Assembly: GCF_000485595.1 (NCBI RefSeq)
Contig: NW_014577160.1
Span: 128,377 to 162,638, forward strand
Direction: 5' to 3'
DNA from: Priapulus caudatus
Taxonomy: Eukaryota > Priapulida > Priapulimorpha > Priapulimorphida > Priapulidae
Length of the DNA: 34,262 nucleotides
The notes under the pieces are model-generated. The model made no database searches. It was not told the origin of the DNA and saw nothing but the letters and a program-made list of their open reading frames with translations. Shown here piece by piece: positions 26,701 to 34,262 of this stretch; the first letter of the stretch is position 1, and each line of letters opens with the position of its first letter. Position numbers and translations under genes: made by a program.

Positions 26701-29007
26701 TTTAACAACACTGAGCATTTTCCTATTCTACTTCTGAAAAAAGAACTGTTTTCTTCATTTCGAAAGTTTCGACAGCTCTCTGTGATATTTGCATAACAGC
26801 ATATTTGCATTAACCATGATTTCACATTTAGATATTTATCAATTAGACAATTTAGCTGATAAGCTGTGACTTTTCCTTCTCATTCCAGGTCTGAAGGAAG
26901 GCTATGTCTCCCCAAGGCGTTGTCTGAAAATTTTTCAGAAGCCCTTGCAAGACTCCTGAGAGGTGATTTCAAGTAAGTGAGAATATACCAACCTGAGGCA
27001 TATATAAGGTAGTATATATCTTTGAGTGATCTCGAGCTAATCTTTGACCTATTTACAGCTGGTATTCTCCCCACCACAATCAGCAGCAGCTATGGAGTCG
27101 ATTTGCTGCCAACAGAATGGAGAATCGTGTCGTACGTTTTAGTCTGTATCTCCGGATTGTGGGTGTATACGAGGAAACAATTTTGCACGATGCTAGGCGA
27201 ATGTACTGTGTACGCTTTCAACTCAAGTTGGTTGCGTTACGCGTAGTAGATCATAGGTATTCTAAGGCTAGTAAATGACGAATTTCCCTTGTCTATTAAA
27301 GTCACACTCCTTCCCTATTATCTACTTCTGATATATATATATAATGGTTCATTAGATTCAATGGCGCAATAAATAATCTGCTATGTTGTCTTTCTTCGCT
27401 GACAGATGGCAGTGGCGTCAGCGCATCCGTCTGACGATGACTGGCCGTGGCGTGAACATCGTGCCGATAGAGTTCCACAACCATCAGCTGAACATCCCCG
27501 AGCTACGATACTTCGAGCACATGCGCGAACACCTGCAGTCACTGCAGGAGCAGGAGGAACACGAGGGCGCACCAGTACCATCGACGAGCGTCGTGCTTCC
27601 TGTTCGCGTGCTCAACGAGGTCTTCCTAGGAGAGTCGCTCTCCTCGCGGTGCGTCCGCCATCTTAACCCCACGCCGCGCATCGAGTTTTATTATTTTAGG
27701 TCGCGGAGAGCGTTTGACTGAAAAAAGTCATTGGAAATTTTGGTCTGATCATAGATTCGTGATGACAATGAGTTGAAATGATGAAATTAAATTTACACTA
27801 GTAATGTAATTTGTTTGGATGTTTAGTAAGCTGCTGGAATATTTAAAGTGAAGTCGCATATTTGAACATCAGTGGTAAATGTGTGTTGTGTAAATCATTT
27901 TATTTCAACCTTCAAATGAACGCACGCTCAATATTTTATAAGTCACTCTAATCATTCAAGATACTTCACTTTGCTAGACAGCACTAACAGTTTATAAATT
28001 GGGTGCGTCCGTGTGTAAATGAAGCCTGATTTATTGATTGATTGCTTTATTGACTGATTATCGGTTGATTTATTGATTGATTGCTTTATTGACTGATTAT
28101 CGGTTGATTTATTGATTGATTGCTTTATTGACTGATTATCGGTTGATTTATTGATTGATTGCTTTATTGACTGATTATCGGTTGATTTATTGATTGATTG
28201 CTTTATTGACTGATTATCGGTTGATTTATTGGACTCATTTTCCCGAGTATTTAGTCGTTCCTTGCTGTTGCCATGCAGGGTGTCGTATTATGAGGTGAGT
28301 GTTGATAACTGGCCAAGTATCAAACAGAAGAGCTCGGGGCTCACGGTTTCCACGGGAACGGGCTCATCGTCATGGCATTTCAACATCAACAGACTCACCG
28401 CACAGAGTGCTGAGCAAATACTGAGGATCGGTAAGCAACCCGGCAACGATCGATAGAAACGTACAAACGTACATTGAATGTGGTTTGTAATTTTTTATCT
28501 AAAAGGAATTTATGATTTTTTTAGTAGCTTAATAACGTGGTTCAGGTTTACTGATGTGAATATACCCTCTGATTCGAGGTAACATGCGTCTGTGTTTACT
28601 GAAGCTGCTGTAGATATCGACGTTTGTTGCCTCCACGAAATGCAATTAATTGTCATGTTTCCTGTGAATTCACTCTCTAATTATATATATCTTCATCTTC
28701 TCTATCCATTGAGTGCAATAGAGTTAGGAAAGATGCGTAATGCCGAAAATGTGATTATTTTATTATATAAGTTAGTAAATGACAAGACAGTCAGAAATGG
28801 CATGAAATTTTACTTCATTATCGAAGAGAAGTTTGTTTTAATTGAGCGCGTTATTGTTTTCTGTAGCGTGCAAGGAAACGGGATGCGACATTGATTTTAG
28901 CAACATAGCGTTGGTGCAGGGCATCTGCCAGAAGTTTAATGACGACTTGAATTTCGATGCTGCCGAGCCAAGGATGGCCTACACAGTCAGAGATCCCATT
29001 ATAAACT
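23402..29007 (+). CDS. NADK2: NAD kinase 2, mitochondrial (NADK2), exons 1-7, 3' end beyond window
   Basis: Phosphorylates NAD+ to NADP+ in the mitochondrial matrix. Exons 23402-23701, 25815-25903, 26474-26644, 26889-26972, 27406-27648, 28279-28430 and 28867-29007 join in phase with GT-AG sites to give 393 codons. Vertebrate NADK2 is about 440 residues. The N-terminus is basic and looks like a mitochondrial targeting peptide (CLRAAFK, CFSTSV). Family segments in order are FRPSKALVLTKLTRYEFE, SGGDGTFLLGASK (nucleotide-binding GGDGT, residues 159-163), SEGRLCLP, NEVFLGESLSSR and SSGLTVSTGTGSSSW. The terminal region with the conserved (W)DA-DGG segment is not found before 34262. Another start at Met22 (23465-23467) is possible. 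Confidence 0.95.
23794..23968. repeat. 175-bp near-perfect palindrome in NADK2 intron 1
   Basis: The arms start CTCTTCACCCCATCGCAGAT on both strands and match over about 86 bp with only a few mismatches, for example ATGCCAAGC against ATGCCACGC. There is almost no loop. The centre is made of GTACTAGTAGTAC-type words. A (CTA)n run lies directly upstream at 23760-23793. In RNA it would fold into one long hairpin. Confidence 0.92.
24695..25446 (+). mobile_element. non-autonomous hAT transposon with 8-bp target duplication
   Basis: The element starts TAGGGGTG and ends CACCCCTA. It is flanked by exact 8-bp copies of CAACACCC at 24687-24694 and 25447-25454, as expected for the hAT superfamily. Subterminal ends carry repeated CGATATACCGGTATA and CAATACGGTTTTG words. 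Most of the transposase is missing. A TATA-like TATATATA at about 25021 and the final transposase codons remain. It sits in NADK2 intron 1. Confidence 0.92.
25150..25281 (+). pseudogene. hAT transposase C-terminal fragment (dimerisation domain)
   Basis: 43 codons and a stop, reading IPATSVPSERVFSTAGDIVT and then RAALSAENIAVLLFLKKN. This is the highly conserved SERVFSxAG...LLFLKKN end of hAT transposases. The catalytic domain is absent, so the piece is a deletion remnant. Confidence 0.92.
25815..25903 (+). CDS. NADK2: NADK2 exon 2
   Basis: 89 bp encoding LESKGSDYKSLLQIHNNHQR and AKDIVVACL after a TTTACAG acceptor, with donor GTAAGC. The joined SEPQLIRNLESKGSDY aligns without gaps to the vertebrate SEEDLKQLLALKGSSY. 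Confidence 0.93.
25967..26273. mobile_element. MITE with about 40-bp inverted ends in NADK2 intron 2
   Basis: The left end reads AGGCCACAATTAAAAAAATA, then TTTGCCCTCACCCGACTCA. The right end (from about 26228) is its inverse. The roughly 305-bp element has no coding capacity. Its family is not recognised. Confidence 0.75.
26474..26644 (+). CDS. NADK2: NADK2 exon 3 (GGDGT motif)
   Basis: 171 bp encoding KEGIETRVVSRFGYVQEAID, then WADVVFTSGGDGTFLLGASK and the KPIIGVTSDTKR segment. The acceptor is TTTATAG and the donor GTACCA. Confidence 0.95.
26889..26972 (+). CDS. NADK2: NADK2 exon 4
   Basis: 84 bp encoding SEGRLCLPKALSENFSEALA and RLLRGDF, with acceptor TTCCAG and donor GTAAGT. The phase-2 end joins exon 5 to read RGDFKWQWRQRIRL, as in vertebrate RGEFRWLWRQRIRL. 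Confidence 0.95.
27059..27256 (+). other. potential in-phase cassette exon in NADK2 intron 4
   Basis: After TTTACAG the frame set by exon 4 stays open for 66 codons to a CATAG|GTATTC donor at 27256. The segment is 198 bp, a multiple of three, entering and leaving in phase 2. It would insert a 66-residue segment with LWSRFAANRMENRVVRFSLY just before WQWRQR, at a conserved place in the kinase fold. No homology is recognised. It could be unspliced chance sequence. Confidence 0.25.
27406..27648 (+). CDS. NADK2: NADK2 exon 5
   Basis: 243 bp encoding WQWRQRIRLTMTGRGVNIVP, a Glu-rich linker (LQEQEEHEG) and LPVRVLNEVFLGESLSSR. The acceptor is GCTGACAG and the donor GTGCGT. Confidence 0.95.
28027..28231. 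repeat. 39-bp minisatellite, 5.2 perfect copies
   Basis: The unit begins TGATTTATTGATTGATTGC and ends ACTGATTATCGGT. CGG marks recur at 28062, 28101, 28140, 28179 and 28218, exactly 39 bp apart, with no differences between copies. The array lies in NADK2 intron 5 and stops about 48 bp before the exon 6 acceptor. Confidence 0.97.
28279..28430 (+). CDS. NADK2: NADK2 exon 6
   Basis: 152 bp encoding VSYYEVSVDNWPSIKQKSSG, LTVSTGTGSSSWHFNINR and SAEQILRI. STGTGS is the second conserved NAD-kinase nucleotide-binding motif. The donor is GTAAGC. Confidence 0.95.
28867..29007 (+). CDS. NADK2: NADK2 exon 7
   Basis: 141 bp after TTTCTGTAG, encoding ACKETGCDIDFSNIALVQGI, CQKFNDDLNFDAAEPRMAYT and VRDPIIN, with a GTAAGT donor in phase 1. 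It aligns with the vertebrate segment ending in REPI. At least one more coding exon is required. Confidence 0.9.
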
Positions 29008-29760
29008 GTAAGTCTGTGTAGAAATAATCCTATTACCACATCAGAAGTACAAAATAGATATATTTATGTATATTATTTACCTCTGATTGCATGTGTGTGT
29101 TATGTCTACTGTTGATATTTTTACATACACCAATCCCTTGTTTAACAGGAATTTATTATAATGAAAAACTTGAAATTAGAAAACTAAAAAGATTCCCATC
29201 CGTGATTCGTGATTTTTCAAACACAAAGAAAACTTATAAAACATAACTATACTCTTTATAGAATTTAAGTATACTGTCGTATGCAAGTGGTGCCCTGCAG
29301 TGGCAGGAATGTAAGATGCCACTCGTGGTTTTCTGTAAAATATGAGTGAGGTGGAAATCTCCAGTACTGTGCTGTGACGAATTTTCTGTGAAGGATTTAC
29401 AAACATGTATACTGCTTACCCATGTTAGGAAACCAGAGCAATGTAGTTGGAGAGGCCATATGTTCCTCAAATGGAGCCGAAAAGAAAAATATATATATTA
29501 CACCACTGTGGCTTTTGTTTCTATACTTACACTTTCTATGCAAAAATGCAAAAAAAATTACTTAATCCCAGGCAATTATCTTTTGAGCATCGCAGCCAGG
29601 GTGGGCAAGACAAGAACATTCATTACTCAGAAAGACTTTTGAAATGTGTTACAAATTAATACCAAGAAAAAACTCATAATCTTCAACTTATGTCAAAACC
29701 ATACTGCTGCATGGTTTGGAGATGAGAACAATTGGCAAAAATCCTGAACAGAAATCCAGA
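29008..29760. other. NADK2 intron 7 sequence, nothing recognised
   Basis: AT-rich, with no exon matching the missing NADK2 C-terminus. Open frames of up to 98 codons near 29350-29650 show no family likeness. Confidence 0.4.
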
Positions 29761-29789
29761 TCTTCTTAACAGCTGCTTAAAAGGAATCT

Positions 29790-30130
29790 CATGTAACAGT
29801 TGGCCTGGTAAAACCACCAACGATGGCATGAGCTATAGGGCGAGAACACAGGATGAGAACAGATAAACACGTTAACCTTAAGGAGAAATTGATGGTTAGG
29901 CTACGTCTGCGAAAGTCAATAACAAACTTCGTGAGGAATACCTTGACATAGAATCCTTGGGGAAAGAGAAGCAGAGAACGTCCCAAGGACACCTTAGAGA
30001 CGAGACAATGAAGCAGAGCAAAAATCAATCAGCCTATCCTAACTGAGTCACGACAGGCGTGAGATTGTAAATGCCGCGTGCACAAAGGCGGGTGTGCTGA
30101 GGGACTTACGTGGAGTGATAGCCTCAACTG
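29790..30130 (+). mobile_element. LINE (non-LTR retrotransposon) remnant, reverse transcriptase C-terminal end
   Basis: Conceptual translation with stops gives NPWGKRSRERPKDTLE and nearby RTDKHVNLKEKL. This resembles the WNP-GKR-RGRP--TW segment common near the end of non-LTR retrotransposon ORF2 proteins. The frame has several stops and is clearly dead. The clade cannot be assigned. Confidence 0.5.
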
Positions 30131-30540
30131 AACCGAATAGAAAACTGCCTCGGCATGGCAGCTTCGTGATGAAAATTTTTGAAAGAATGCTCCTTAAGTG
30201 GCTGGGGGTAATATAAATAGCATCGTTGCATGTTCCTTTTATGAAATCCGGTAGTGAAAAGTAACGAGCGAGAGAGCTCTAAATCCGAAAAGTTCGTTGC
30301 AAGTAAAGATTAGCTGGATGAATGACAGAGACGACACGACATACACAAGATGCAACTGAAAGATGAGGTAGCCAAGAAAGCTGCATATCCTGATCATGAA
30401 TCTAACATGATTGCGAGAGCTTAAACACCACAATAAGTGCATTAAAGCATACTCGTTTCACGACAATATAAACAACCTATAGTACAATATATATATATAT
30501 ATAATAATATTATGATATTTCATTAAGAAATAGTCATATA
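30131..30540. other. non-coding stretch with (TA)n run
   Basis: Nothing is recognised apart from a TA-rich microsatellite at about 30486-30510. Confidence 0.4.
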
Positions 30541-30549
30541 TAATCAAAC

Positions 30550-31210
30550 CAACCATCCATTTTCCCGTTGCACCGCCCACCACACTCCCCACCAGCCACC
30601 CAGCCTTTCATCTTCCCATTCTCATCCATCATCTCCTCCCCATCATCCATTCCATGCTCTTCTCCCATACTGTTGTGGCCGTCCTTTCATGGACTGGATT
30701 AGATGCCTTGATGGTTCTGTTTGAATGAGACATGAATTCATGATGCGTATCACTGTGATTACTTATATGGAAGTTGGATGGCAATCGCATGGACTCCCCA
30801 TGACACATGGCACCAGGCATGGATGGATTCTGGATGGATGGAATGGATATACTGGGACGGTATGGACTTAACCTTTATGTGTGTGGAGGTGTCCCCATGC
30901 GGCCATGTATCCCATCCCCTCCCCCATCATATCCGTTTGGTTGCCCTATCCATCCACATCCTCACTCCCATTGTCCAACTTCCATCACTTCCAATGCGCT
31001 TCCAAAAATGTCCCTGCGCTATGCGACGTGTAGATGCGCATCTTTGAATGCCAGGGCCACAGATCCCAGAGTGAGGGAATTGGGTATTGCCCACCCATCC
31101 ACCCATGGGCAATCTCCATCCACGATAGTGTGAACAGGCTGCCGTCGACTCCGCCATAGGTCCAGTCCATCTCCTCATCCGATCCACTCGATCGTTGCAT
31201 CCATCCACCC
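30550..31210. repeat. degenerate CATCC/GGATG low-complexity region
   Basis: CCATCC, CATCCATC and ATGGATGG words recur in both orientations throughout. Open frames rich in His, Pro and Met come from the repeat. Confidence 0.6.
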
Positions 31211-31620
31211 TCTCTCTCTCCGCCTCTCTCATCTCTCTCTTCTCATCTCTCTCATTCGTCGATCCTCTTCTTTTCGATTGTTTCTCGTCCTTGCGGGGCC
31301 AATGCTTGTTGCTCTCTCTACTCTTTCGTCTCTCTCTCCTCTCTCTCTCATCGCTCTCTCTCTCCTTTTTTCTCTCGTCTCGCTCTTATATCTCTCTCTT
31401 CTTTCTCTCCTCTCTCGTCTCTCTCTCTCATACTTGGCGTCTCTTTCGTCTCTACTCTCTGCCGGCTTCCCCCATCATGCTCTCTCTTTATTCTGCTTAT
31501 CTCTAGCTCTTCTGTTGATGACAGGGGATATCACTCCTTTCGAGTTATTTCTGGCCTGGTGTACCCTCTCTCGTCTAAGTGTGCTCTTCTTTCTTTCTCT
31601 CTTTCTCTCTCTCTAGCGGT
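31200..31620. repeat. CT-rich low-complexity tract
   Basis: About 420 bp dominated by TCTC and CTCTCT words on the plus strand. The Ser/Leu-rich frames here are artefacts. Confidence 0.9.
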
Positions 31621-32190
31621 GCGTATGAACTGTATCACACTGTCATTGTCGTTGGAGGCTTCATTTCTGGCCTATGTCCCTTCTCTACTATTTGCCTTAC
31701 TTATTGTGGCGTGGTATCTCTTGCTTATAGCGTACTGTCTATTGAGCGCCCTGCAGTGCATGGCATGGATGAAATCGGGATAATGGCATCGATTTTAAAG
31801 ATTCATATCGTAATCTCGACCCCCTTCGTGTTTATGCCTATGCAGCAATTGGAATCATGTATTTGAGTCGTATTAGCATATCTAATGAGACAAAAGTGCA
31901 GTGTGTGAAAAAGCCACAGACAGTGATATGGGGATTGATCAATATGTGAACCGGAGTGAGATGCGATATAATGACATTGAATCTGCTATGAATGAGTTTA
32001 GTTAGAGATGATTTAACTAGATACGAGATACCACTAGAAGAAATAGGCATAAAAGTTATATGTAGTTATGTAAATGAAGTGTATGAATCAATTATATGTG
32101 TAAGCAGTATGTATAGATAACACACATAGAATATATGGAACAAAAATTAGTGTGTGGTCGCATATTACATAAGATAGTAGATCTTCACGA
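31620..32190. other. unassigned sequence, nothing recognised
   Basis: One frame (31579-31866) translates into a hydrophobic chain but begins inside the CT tract and resembles no protein I know. Confidence 0.35.
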
Positions 32191-32280
32191 TAAAATAGAT
32201 AGATAGATAGATAGATAGACTAGATGATTAGCATAGATAGATAGGAAAGTAGATAGATTATATAGTATTAGGATAGAGAA
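32190..32280. repeat. (GATA)n microsatellite, imperfect
   Basis: An ATAGATAGATAG run at 32196-32219 followed by interrupted copies. Confidence 0.9.
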
Positions 32281-33390
32281 TAGTAATTTAAAAGCACTAT
32301 TTCACTGAGATCCGATGGCATTATAGTAGACATATGGAATTTTAAGGTTTTCGTGGCTTTCTGAAGAGAATATTGGACCAAAATAAATTACCATGGTATT
32401 TGGGAGTGGTGTGCAATAAACTGTTCTTGGGAGGATTGTTAGACATAACACAAATCGACATATCAATTCATTTTTTTCGCGAAAAAAAGGATGGATGGGT
32501 GTATCGTTTCTCGCTATGTCAACTAAGGGATTGTGGTCGTTAGGGTTAGATATATCTGGTTTGTTATCTCTATGTGCCGATCATTTTGATACAGCTCATT
32601 TGTATTTGTAGATTTGCTCACACGATAAAGGAAATAACAGGATTGTGTTAAATATGAGTTGTTTCGTGGATTAAGATTTCACATGGATTAGTGGGCGGCC
32701 ATATGCTTATATGGAGACTTATCTATTGAATCATGGAAGATGTTAATGGCATGCGATGGCGTCCCAACTTACGACTGAATATGGGTTAACATTATATATA
32801 TGTGTAAGTATGGCAGGCGCTACGTCAGATGGATGGAATGGATACATTGACATGGGAGATAGGCTATATGGGCAGCAAAAATAATTATTGCGTGGTGTGT
32901 CTTCACGGGGATTTTGGTTATGGTGTGGGGGGGCGGTATCGAGACGTGGACCCTTCTAGCATAGAACCCCTGAGACATCAACGCACTCCATACTATGCTC
33001 ATCTGTGTACTATGTGCTCTAGACGCGTATAGACTAATCCAATACATGACTATACAGGACAGGCTAGTAACTGATACATAAATAGTAATCAGCTCACGTG
33101 TTAGCATGAGCAAACTGACACGTTTACAACACTTATATCCGCATACGTAACGCACAGCAAGCTAGGCTGAGTGGCATTCACGCGACCAACAGCCATTCCA
33201 CTATCAAACACCCACACATGATCCTGCGCACTGACGCCCACACACGCCGAACCGACACCACTACAATCTGTCTCTTAATTTACGGCTCAAATTGCCGCGC
33301 GCATACGAAACTTTCATTTTCTTGCAACTAAGAACTCTCCGTTTACTGCACTGATCTAGACTGTGCATCTGTATCAGCATGGCGACGAGG
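32281..33390. other. unassigned sequence, nothing recognised
   Basis: No coding exon is recognised, including none for the missing NADK2 C-terminus. A TA run lies near 32793 and a CA-rich stretch near 33205-33245. Confidence 0.35.
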
Positions 33391-33398
33391 ACACGACA

Positions 33399-33431
33399 CC
33401 CCCCCCCCCCCACACCACACCACACACACTG
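33399..33431. repeat. poly-C and (CA)n microsatellite
   Basis: A run of more than ten C followed by CACACCACACCACACACAC. Confidence 0.9.
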
Positions 33432-34262
33432 GTGCGTTTGTATCGTATATTGCGGCTGCCATATCGTATACTACGCACGCATACTGTTCGTTATAGATAG
33501 CACGCAGCGCATCGGCAAAAAATACAGCAGATTCTATGACTCTTTTACGCACGGGCAAAGTCCGCACCGCACGCACGCACACACACACATACTAGTATCA
33601 TCAGGGAGTAGGATAATAGTTATGGCGGCCATTGCGTGTTGATGATAAGAGTCATACACCGGAAGTTATAGGGGTGCACCATAGTACGCGAGGATTCTAG
33701 TTGATAACTAATTTTTTTCTCACTTAGTCTGACTTCAGTGAGCGTCAATGAGGCTTTTCTCAGAAAAATATAATGGATATTATCACTCGGAAATATAGAG
33801 ATTATGTGAATGCAAAGTAGGGGGTGTATGATCTTACTCTTCCGCGAGGTATATTCTAAGACTCACCGGAACGTACCGTTTATTTTGCTTGTGTTGTCGG
33901 TGGGTTGCGTGGTGTGTGTGGTCGTGCGCAGTGTGTGTGTGGTGTTGTGTTTGCTGTGTTGTCGAAGTAGGGTGTTCGTGTTGGGTGTTTGCGTGCTCAT
34001 CATGGTGAGCTACAGGGACTCGTCCCTCACGTATGCATGTAGTGTTGGGCGTCGACAATTTATCTTTTCACGCTTCAATTTCCCTCTATACGCCTACTGG
34101 AACATGAGCAACTGAAATAGCACTGCCTGTCACTCTGTGTCCGTGTGGTGTGTCGTGCGTCGTGCGTCGCGTAGCGGTTGCGTGTGGTGTGTATGTGTGA
34201 GTGTTTTGTGACTGTGTGCTGTATAACTATAAAATTTATATATTAAAATTATAGTAATATAG
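33432..34262. other. unassigned sequence ending in GT-rich low complexity
   Basis: GTGTG and GTCGTGCG words are frequent from 33890 to 34215, and the last 40 bases are AT-rich. No gene is recognised. Confidence 0.4.

Larger units (their letters stand above)
20400..27189. repeat. right, clean copy of the 7-kb duplicated segment
   Basis: Counterpart of 13084-20114. Exons are open and correctly spliced, and inverted repeats are near perfect. Homology runs on until the base where the left copy meets the N gap. Confidence 0.9.

Noticed and set aside
27022-27246. Hydrophobic 74-codon frame with membrane-like segments
   Set aside because: It is in a different frame from the NADK2 phase and has no recognisable homology. 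The in-phase frame of the same stretch is reported as a candidate cassette exon.
28027-28231. CRISPR-like array
   Set aside because: The units are directly adjacent with no unique spacers, so it is a minisatellite in an animal intron.
31195-31616. Ser/Leu-rich transmembrane-like protein
   Set aside because: Translation of a CT-rich tract, with a residue pattern typical of TCTC repeats.

Overview
This is a piece of animal nuclear DNA. It contains two genes with introns: SLC30A7 (zinc transporter ZnT7) on the minus strand and NADK2 (mitochondrial NAD kinase) on the plus strand. Both are recognised from conserved protein motifs joined through consensus splice sites. AT-rich introns, many short inverted-repeat elements, a hAT transposon and a LINE remnant suggest an invertebrate, perhaps marine. 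The species cannot be told from the sequence.

Layout. 1-58 is a GA microsatellite. 60-800 is a CpG-rich, promoter-like block with no recognisable gene. 800-8290 is non-coding or unrecognised DNA with microsatellites, several MITE-like inverted repeats and degenerate open frames at about 6.3-7.8 kb. 8295-12743 (minus) holds SLC30A7 coding exons 11 down to 2. 13.08-20.11 kb and 20.40-27.19 kb are two versions of the same 7-kb segment, separated by a 10-N assembly gap (20115-20124). The second version is clean and carries SLC30A7 exon 1 (22956-23032, minus) and NADK2 exons 1-4. The first carries the same features in the same order, but with dense one-base insertions and deletions that break every exon. 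27.4-29.0 kb holds NADK2 exons 5-7, and the last NADK2 exon(s) lie beyond the window. 29.0-34.26 kb is intronic or downstream DNA with a LINE remnant and long low-complexity tracts.

How it fits together. With the clean exon 1, the SLC30A7 exons join into exactly 376 codons plus a stop, the length of vertebrate ZnT7. The metal-site residues are present, and there is a 22-histidine cytosolic loop. NADK2 starts only 369 bp away on the opposite strand, so the two genes are head to head and probably share a promoter. One partner moves zinc into the Golgi and the other makes NADP+ in mitochondria.

The apparent tandem duplication is most simply an unmerged overlap of two contigs, with an unpolished contig end as the left copy. 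It should not be read as a biological gene duplication until checked. Features of more real interest are a near-perfect 175-bp palindrome in NADK2 intron 1, an in-phase potential cassette exon in intron 4, a 39-bp minisatellite just upstream of the exon 6 acceptor, and tandem decoy splice donors after SLC30A7 exon 5.
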